Of a stretch of 5,728 nucleotides of DNA, positions 1 through 4,226 are shown one piece after another. The stretch comes from Deltaproteobacteria bacterium. GTDB taxonomy: Bacteria; Desulfobacterota; Desulfobacteria; Desulfobacterales; ETH-SRB1. Below the pieces are notes generated by a model that had not been told where the DNA came from, made no database searches, and worked only from the letters and a program-made list of their open reading frames with translations. The stretch covers positions 1 to 5,728 of the forward strand of contig DAOURZ010000106.1 in NCBI GenBank assembly GCA_030627475.1, written 5' to 3'. The stretch's first letter is position 1, and every line of letters begins with the position of its first letter. The translations under genes were made by a program, and so were the position numbers.

Positions 1-181
1 ACTTATTTTTGTGCGAACCCCTAAGAATAACACCGTAAAATGAAATATAGCTTTGACTCCGGAATTATTCAATAATTTTCTTTCTTTTGGGCGAATTCTT
101 AGCCCCTAAAGGCCGCCTCCAGATTTTTGGAAGGACCTGTTTTGCAGAAATAACATTATAGCATATATATAAAGGGTGTTT
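1..181. other. Leader region upstream of hsdS, no gene seen
   Basis: No coding frame with plausible composition is visible. The stretch is AT-rich and holds two loosely similar blocks. GCGAA is followed by CCCCTAA at 13-24, and GCGAA, a gap, then CCCCTAA recur at 91-109. CTAAGAAT (21-28) is the reverse complement of ATTCTTAG (95-102), so the two blocks could pair over a long loop. GGGC (89-92) and GCCC (102-105) form a small hairpin stem. TTGACT at 53-58 resembles a -35 box but has no good -10 box at the right distance. TTGCAG (142-147) with TATATA (164-169) is a better-spaced pair, but it would start transcription inside the ribosome binding site. The hsdS promoter is therefore unresolved. 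Confidence 0.4.
171..178 (+). promoter_or_regulatory. Ribosome binding site of hsdS
   Basis: AAAGGGTG lies about 4-5 bases ahead of ATG 182 and is the best purine-rich match to the 16S tail. The in-frame GTG at 176 sits inside this motif, so it is unlikely to be the start. This decides for ATG 182 and a 192-residue protein. Confidence 0.55.
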
Positions 182-760
182 ATGAAATTAAAAATAAAAC
201 AATTAGCAACAGTGCAGATGGGGTATTCATTTCGGTCTCGCCTCGAAGCCTCAAGAGGTGGAAAAATCGCTGTTATCCAGATGAAGGATTTACTTCAGGA
301 TAATACTGTAGGATGCAAGAAGCTGGTCAAAGTTGAGATGAAAACAGTTAAAAAACATCATCTAACTCAAAAAGGTGACCTGGTGTTCAGGTCGAGAGGT
401 CAGATTACAACCGCTGCTATTCTTCTTGAAGATCCGGGCAAGGCTGTTGTTGCAGCACCTTTGCTCAGAATCAGAATTACAAAGCCTGATAAAATTCTGC
501 CGGAATACCTGAACTGGTATATCAGCCAAAGAGATGCCCAAATATTTCTGACAAGTAGAGCCAAAGGGACAGTGCAGAAAATGATCAGCAAGAAAACCAT
601 CGAAGACCTTGAGGTTTACCTGCCTACTCTGCAACAACAAAAAAACATCGTGGAACTGGCAAAGTTATCTGCACGGGAACGGACTATTCTCAGTACGCTG
701 TCAGAAAAGCGGGATCAATACATTGCAACAATACTAATGCAATTTGCAAAAGGCAAATAA
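182..760 (+). CDS. hsdS: Type I restriction-modification specificity subunit, half-size (single TRD)
   Basis: Probable DNA-specificity subunit that guides the HsdM methyltransferase to its target. The 192 residues are about half of a classical HsdS (around 400, two target-recognition domains). The N-terminus reads QLATVQMGYSFRSR (residues 7-20), the usual opening of a Methylase_S target-recognition domain, followed by AVIQMKDL near 30-37 and GDLVFRSRG near 65-73. From about 148 a helical tail begins with PTLQQQKNIVEL, the conserved spacer-type helix that normally contacts HsdM. One TRD plus one helix is a complete half unit rather than a random truncation. Truncated HsdS proteins of this plan (the EcoDXXI derivative is the textbook case) dimerise and read a symmetric bipartite site, so a palindromic target is inferred here. 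The gene precedes hsdM by 3 bases, the reverse of the common M-S order. Its ATG follows AAAGGGTG. Confidence 0.85.
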   Translation: MKLKIKQLATVQMGYSFRSRLEASRGGKIAVIQMKDLLQDNTVGCKKLVKVEMKTVKKHHLTQKGDLVFRSRGQITTAAILLEDPGKAVVAAPLLRIRITKPDKILPEYLNWYISQRDAQIFLTSRAKGTVQKMISKKTIEDLEVYLPTLQQQKNIVELAKLSARERTILSTLSEKRDQYIATILMQFAKGK

Positions 761-763
761 AAC

Positions 764-2341
764 ATGAGCAATCAAATCAATCAAAAAGATATCAACAACA
801 CAGCATGGGCTGCATGCGATACCTTCCGGGGAGTGGTAGATCCTGCGCAGTACAAAGACTACATCCTTGTGATGTTGTTCTTAAAATATATTTCGGATGT
901 ATGGCAAGATCACTATGAAGCCTATCAAAAACAGTATGGTGATGATGATGTCAGAATTCGCCGAAAACTGGAACGTGAACGTTTTGTTCTCCCTGTAATC
1001 AAATTAACTGAAAAAGATAAAAAGACAGGGCGGAAAATCGTACTGGACGAGTTCCCTGCCACCTATTACAGCCTTTACGAACGCAGAGCCGCGGCCAATA
1101 TCGGGGAACTCATCAATATTGTTCTTGACCACATTGAAGAATCCAATAAAAGCAAGTTTGAGGGTGTTTTCCGTAATATTGATTTCAACAGCGAAGCGAA
1201 TCTTGGAAAAACCAAAGACAGAAACAGACGGCTGAAGCAACTTCTTGAAGATTTTCACAAACCGCAGTTAGACATAAGGCCAAGCCGGGTTTCAGAGGAT
1301 GTTATTGGTAACACCTATATCTATCTGATTGAACGATTTGCTTCCAACTCCGGAAAGAAGGCCGGAGAGTTCTTTACTCCGCTCAAAGTAACTGAACTTG
1401 TTGCCAGGCTTGCCGGACCAAAACCGGGTGATCGTATTTGTGACCCTGCCTGCGGATCGGGAGGCCTTTTGATTCAGGCCGCCAAAGAGGTTGGCGACCA
1501 GAATTTTGCTCTTTTCGGACAGGAATCAAACGGCAGCACATGGACATTATGCCGCATGAACATGTTTCTCCACAGCTTTGACAGCGCCCGTGTCGAATGG
1601 TGCGACACTCTCAACAGTCCTCTTCTAATTGAAAATGACCGCTTGATGAAATTCAACTGCGTAGTCGCCAATCCACCATTCTTGCTTGATAAATGGGGAG
1701 CGGAAAATGCGGAAAGCGATCAGTACAACCGGTTCTGGCGCGGAGTTCCTCCAAAAAATAAAGGCGACTGGGCGTTTATCAGCCACATGGTAGAGACTGC
1801 TCTGGAAAAACAGGGGCGTGTTGCCGTTGTCGTTCCCCATGGGGTTCTTTTCCGGGGAGCTGCTGAAGGCCGGATTCGCCAAAAAATGATTGAGGAAAAT
1901 CTTCTTGATACAGTTCTCGGACTTCCGGGGAATCTGTTCCCGACTACCAATATACCGGTTGCCATTCTGGTCTTTGATCGAAGCCGTGAGAAAGGCGGGT
2001 CAAATGAAGGCTGCAAGGATGTCCTGTTTGTAGATGCCAGCCGGGAATATATATCCAGCAAAAACCATAACACCCTCTCGGAAGAACATCTAACCAAGAT
2101 CATGGCGACCTGTAAGTCACGTGAAGAAGTGGAAAAGTATGCCCATGTAGCCAGGTTTGAGGAAATCAAGGAAAACGACTTCAACCTCAATATCCCCCGT
2201 TATGTGGATACGTTTGAAGAGGAAGAGAAAATTGATATTGATGCCGTCCAGCTTGAGATAGACGAACTGGAAAAAGAGCTGACAGAAGTTCGGGTAAAAA
2301 TGGCCGAAAAACTTAAACAATTGAAAGTTGACAATGGATAG
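764..2341 (+). CDS. hsdM: Type I restriction-modification system methyltransferase subunit (N6-adenine)
   Basis: S-adenosylmethionine-dependent adenine-N6 DNA methyltransferase that acts in complex with HsdS. At 525 residues it is full length for HsdM. The N-terminal helical HsdM_N domain (about 1-160) includes the typical opening around NNTAWAACDTFRG and YKDYILVMLFLKYISD. The catalytic N6_Mtase domain follows, with GEFFTP at 201-206, the AdoMet-binding motif I DPACGSGG at 227-234, and the catalytic motif IV NPPF at 303-306. All key residues are intact, so the enzyme should be active. The C-terminus (about 478-520) is a charged coiled coil, expected to bind the HsdS helix. The start ATG follows the hsdS stop by 3 bases, with AAAAGG about 10 bases ahead, so translation is probably coupled. 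No hsdR lies on either side in this window. The last codons run into a short direct repeat at the junction with the next gene. Confidence 0.95.
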   Translation: MSNQINQKDINNTAWAACDTFRGVVDPAQYKDYILVMLFLKYISDVWQDHYEAYQKQYGDDDVRIRRKLERERFVLPVIKLTEKDKKTGRKIVLDEFPATYYSLYERRAAANIGELINIVLDHIEESNKSKFEGVFRNIDFNSEANLGKTKDRNRRLKQLLEDFHKPQLDIRPSRVSEDVIGNTYIYLIERFASNSGKKAGEFFTPLKVTELVARLAGPKPGDRICDPACGSGGLLIQAAKEVGDQNFALFGQESNGSTWTLCRMNMFLHSFDSARVEWCDTLNSPLLIENDRLMKFNCVVANPPFLLDKWGAENAESDQYNRFWRGVPPKNKGDWAFISHMVETALEKQGRVAVVVPHGVLFRGAAEGRIRQKMIEENLLDTVLGLPGNLFPTTNIPVAILVFDRSREKGGSNEGCKDVLFVDASREYISSKNHNTLSEEHLTKIMATCKSREEVEKYAHVARFEEIKENDFNLNIPRYVDTFEEEEKIDIDAVQLEIDELEKELTEVRVKMAEKLKQLKVDNG

Positions 2342-2350
2342 TTGATAATG
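2327..2350 (+). repeat. Short direct repeat at the hsdM / four-helix-bundle junction
   Basis: GTTGACAATG (2327-2336) recurs as GTTGATAATG (2341-2350), 9/10 identical at a 14-base period. The first copy encodes the last residues of HsdM. The second contains the ATG of the next gene, and the HsdM stop lies between them. It may be a scar from insertion of the four-helix-bundle gene next to hsdM, but two copies can also arise by chance in AT-rich DNA. Confidence 0.45.
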
Positions 2351-2599
2351 AAGAAAAACATCATCAAAGAGAAATCCTTTGCTTTTGCTTTGCGAATTGT
2401 GAAGTTGAGCAGATTCCTGTCAGAAGAAAAGCGAGAGTTTGTATTGAGTAAACAACTTTTGCGTTCAGGAACTGCGGTTGGTGCATTGATTAGAGAAGCT
2501 GAACAGGCAGAGAGTAAAACGGATTTCATTCACAAAATGGCTATTGCTCTGAAAGGCTACCAACGTAAGGAGGGACAGTCTGTAGATTCAATCAGTTAG
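2348..2599 (+). pseudogene. Four-helix-bundle protein (S23 / 23S intervening-sequence family), 3' truncated
   Basis: The first 69 codons match the four-helix-bundle family: KEKSFAFALRIVKL is the first helix, LSKQLLRSGTAVGALIREA the second with its hallmark RSGTAVG turn, and AESKTDFIHKMAIALK the third. Members are usually about 115-125 residues and continue with a helix containing a Tyr-Trp-Leu-type motif, which is missing here. From codon GGC at 2555 the reading frame enters the palindromic element and adds about 14 unrelated residues before a TAG at 2597-2599. The rest of the family sequence was not found beyond the element in any forward frame. The likely start is ATG 2348. A TTG at 2342 is in frame, but the family begins at MKKNIIKEKSF. 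The biochemical role of the family is unknown; members sit in 23S rRNA intervening sequences and are often nested in R-M and other mobile loci. The product may still be made, but is probably non-functional. Confidence 0.8.
2555..2579 (+). repeat. Left terminal inverted repeat of the 125-bp element
   Basis: Pairs with 2655-2679 at 22 of 25 positions. The outer 14 bases are perfect; mismatches fall at positions 15, 17 and 24 counted from the outer end. Confidence 0.75.
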
Positions 2600-2654
2600 C
2601 AACTCCTTAGTTTTTGCTTGATTGTGAAATTGCCATAGAGCCAAAATGGCAAAA

Positions 2655-2679
2655 AGTGTCCCGCTTTACGTTGGTAGCC
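2655..2679 (-). repeat. Right terminal inverted repeat of the 125-bp element
   Basis: Reverse complement of the left arm with three mismatches. Pairing stops exactly at 2679: base 2680 does not pair with 2554, which sets the element boundary. Confidence 0.75.
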
Positions 2680-2769
2680 CAAATTGCGTACCGGTGAAAA
2701 AAATGTATGGTCTGATAATCCGTTTTTCAAAGAACAAAAGCTATATGCAAAAACCTAACCGGACACCAC

Positions 2770-2799
2770 TGATAAAATGTGTACTTTAATACTTTATCA
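2770..2799. repeat. Small inverted repeat upstream of the promoter
   Basis: TGATAAA and TTTATCA are perfect 7-base arms around a 16-base loop, 18 bases ahead of the -35 box. They could be an operator-type site for the downstream operon or a chance AT-rich palindrome. No U-run follows, so it is not a terminator. Confidence 0.3.
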
Positions 2800-2816
2800 C
2801 CAATTTAAATTCACAC

Positions 2817-2845
2817 TTGACGTGACCATTTAGGCTATATATTAT
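2817..2845 (+). promoter_or_regulatory. Sigma70-type promoter for the nucleotidyltransferase-exporter pair
   Basis: TTGACG at 2817-2822 (5/6 to the -35 consensus), a 17-base spacer, then TATTAT at 2840-2845 (5/6 to the -10 consensus). An overlapping TATATT at 2838-2843 is a second -10 choice with 15 bases. Transcription would begin near 2852. This is the best promoter match noticed in the window and is placed to drive the rightward gene pair. It also argues against GTG 2853 as start codon, since that would leave the message essentially leaderless. Confidence 0.6.
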
Positions 2846-2903
2846 TCTTCTCGTGAGTCATAAGTTTTTTAAAAGGATACTCCAAAATAGAATAATTGCT
2901 TCA

Positions 2904-4226
2904 ATGAGTGTCAACCTGCAAATGAGTGATGTCAAAAAAGAAGATTTTTTATTGGCCGACTCTGTGAAAACTTCCCCAAATATATCCAATGAATTGCGAT
3001 TACTGCTCTATGCTCTTAATGCTACCGATGAAAAGCAACAAAAAAGGCTTGAAAATTTCCTTGCACATACTGACATTGACTGGAATGATTTTATCAAACT
3101 GGTTGTTGATCGCCACCGTGTTACCGGACCTGTTTATAAAAATCTAATACACTATGGGAAAACACTTATTCCAGAATCAGTATCGGGCCATTTAAAAAGA
3201 CAATACCAGCAAAGTGCATTTAAGATGCTGGCCATGACAACGGAATTGGTCAAAATAACAGGCATATTTGATAAACATGGCATCAGAGCCCTGCCTTTTA
3301 AAGGGCCAGTGCTTGGGATGCAGCTATTGGGCGATTGTTGTATGCGCCGATCCGGTGATCTGGATATCGTTGTTCCCCAGGAAAGCGTACCCCATGCAGA
3401 AGAGTTGCTGATGAACTCGGGATACAAAAAAATTAAACCCCAAAATCAATTTTCCCGAAAACAATACAAGTCCTTTATCAAAAAAAGCGTTCATTCCAAT
3501 TTTTTCAATCCAGATACTCAAATCTCGGTGGAACTTCACTGGAAATTTTTTTCAGATTATATATGCTCCGTCAATTTTGATTCTGTCTGGCAAAACAGGC
3601 AGATGATTAAAATAGGACAAAGCCAATTGCCCTCATGTGCCCTTGATGACACGGTGATACTCCTGCTGATACATGGTGGTAAACATTCCTGGCGACGATT
3701 GTTCTGGGTCAACGATATTTTCCTGATCCTGAATACTTATACATCCAATGATTTTAAACGCCTGATGGACAGGGTTGAAGCTTTGGGTATCAAACGTCTT
3801 ACATCCAGCGCAATGATATTATTAGAAACCTTGTTTGACTTTGACCTGCCAGAGAGCATCCATAAAATGGATAGAAAGGATAAAATAATCCCTTTTCTTG
3901 TCCAGACTTCATTGTTTCATATCACAGAATCCGATGAATTGAATCAAAAGATAAGTTTTCCTTTTTTCAAAATAAAACATATGCTGTCTAATTTTTTTCT
4001 TGTGTCAAACAGCCGATATAAAGCACTCTTTTTTTTTAAGGTTCTCTTTCCTCCTGATTTTGGATACCTCTCCCTGCCAGACACTTTTTTCTTTTTATAT
4101 TATCCATTAAGGCCCTTCTTCTGGTTTTTCAGAAAATTCACCAAAATCAAACCTGCCCGAATGCGACAAAAGGCGAATAATCCACAGAACTCTTCTTTGT
4201 GTGTTAAGTCACCACCATGCTCCTGA
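2904..4226 (+). CDS. Nucleotidyltransferase family protein (NTP_transf_5-like)
   Basis: About 440 residues with the pattern of the NTP_transf_5 family (Pol-beta-type nucleotidyltransferase fold). A helical N-terminal part includes ELRLLLYALNA and DRHRVTGPVYKNL. Then come PFKGPVLGMQLLG (Lys133-Gly134) and MRRSGDLDIVVP, whose Asp152 and Asp154 are the expected metal-binding pair. VELHWKFF (near 209-216) and LLIHGGKHSWRRLFWVNDIFLIL (near 254-276) match other conserved family blocks. The C-terminal 80 or so residues are rich in Phe and basic residues and may lie on the membrane. Family members occur in lasso-peptide and surface-polymer loci; the substrate here is unknown, and nucleotidyl transfer is inferred from the fold. 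The start is uncertain: GTG 2853 coincides with the predicted transcription start, while ATG 2904 and ATG 2922 are in frame but lack a clear ribosome site. The gene overlaps the ABC exporter by 10 bases, so the two are probably translated together. Confidence 0.8.
   Translation: MSVNLQMSDVKKEDFLLADSVKTSPNISNELRLLLYALNATDEKQQKRLENFLAHTDIDWNDFIKLVVDRHRVTGPVYKNLIHYGKTLIPESVSGHLKRQYQQSAFKMLAMTTELVKITGIFDKHGIRALPFKGPVLGMQLLGDCCMRRSGDLDIVVPQESVPHAEELLMNSGYKKIKPQNQFSRKQYKSFIKKSVHSNFFNPDTQISVELHWKFFSDYICSVNFDSVWQNRQMIKIGQSQLPSCALDDTVILLLIHGGKHSWRRLFWVNDIFLILNTYTSNDFKRLMDRVEALGIKRLTSSAMILLETLFDFDLPESIHKMDRKDKIIPFLVQTSLFHITESDELNQKISFPFFKIKHMLSNFFLVSNSRYKALFFFKVLFPPDFGYLSLPDTFFFLYYPLRPFFWFFRKFTKIKPARMRQKANNPQNSSLCVKSPPCS

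Larger units (their letters stand above)
2555..2679. mobile_element. 125-bp MITE-like / REP-BIME-like palindromic element
   Basis: The ends are inverted repeats. GGCTACCAACGTAA at 2555-2568 is exactly mirrored by TTACGTTGGTAGCC at 2666-2679, and similarity extends to 25 bases per arm (2555-2579 and 2655-2679) with 22 matches. The interior has no open frame of useful length but holds further stems: TTGCCAT (2630-2636) with ATGGCAA (2646-2652), and TAAGGAG (2566-2572) with CTCCTTA (2603-2609). The latter would compete with the outer stem. Length, arms and lack of coding capacity fit a non-autonomous miniature transposon. A palindrome mobilised by a Y1/REP-associated transposase is the main alternative, because GTAG next to a hairpin is typical of REPs. 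No clear target-site duplication flanks it. It supplies the last codons and the stop of the truncated four-helix-bundle gene. Confidence 0.7.
2680..2903. other. Non-coding spacer between element and nucleotidyltransferase gene
   Basis: AT-rich stretch without a convincing gene. The longest forward frame with a start is about 28 codons (2703-2789), with no ribosome site and no recognisable content. TGATAAA (2770-2776) and TTTATCA (2793-2799) form a 7-base inverted repeat with a 16-base loop. The block at 2747-2768 (AAAACCTAACCGGACACC) has the flavour of an insertion-sequence end, but no partner end or transposase is in the window. No part resembles the missing end of the four-helix-bundle gene or hsdR. 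The stretch ends with the promoter described separately and a short leader containing AAAAGGA at 2872-2878. Confidence 0.5.

Noticed and set aside
53..81. Promoter with TTGACT as -35 box
   Set aside because: The bases 16-18 downstream (TTTTCT region) are a poor -10 box, and AATAAT at 71-76 is too close.
176..181. GTG 176 as hsdS start
   Set aside because: It overlaps the AAAGGGTG ribosome site that is correctly spaced for ATG 182.
1720..2190. 156-codon reverse-strand open frame inside hsdM
   Set aside because: It lies fully opposite a methyltransferase gene with intact motifs and its product is a Ser/Arg-rich sequence without family features. It is a shadow frame, like the other reverse frames in the window.
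2555..2679. Integron attC site
   Set aside because: The palindrome and size would fit, but the ends do not give matching RYYYAAC and GTTRRRY core sites, and the neighbours are not arranged as gene cassettes.
2555..2679. Rho-independent terminator
   Set aside because: The outer stem loop is over 70 bases long and is followed by CAAATTG, not a T-run. The internal stem is followed by AAAA, not T.
2703..2789. 28-codon forward frame as a possible RiPP precursor
   Set aside because: There is no ribosome site, no leader/core pattern typical of lasso or other precursors, and it overlaps the orphan spacer palindrome.
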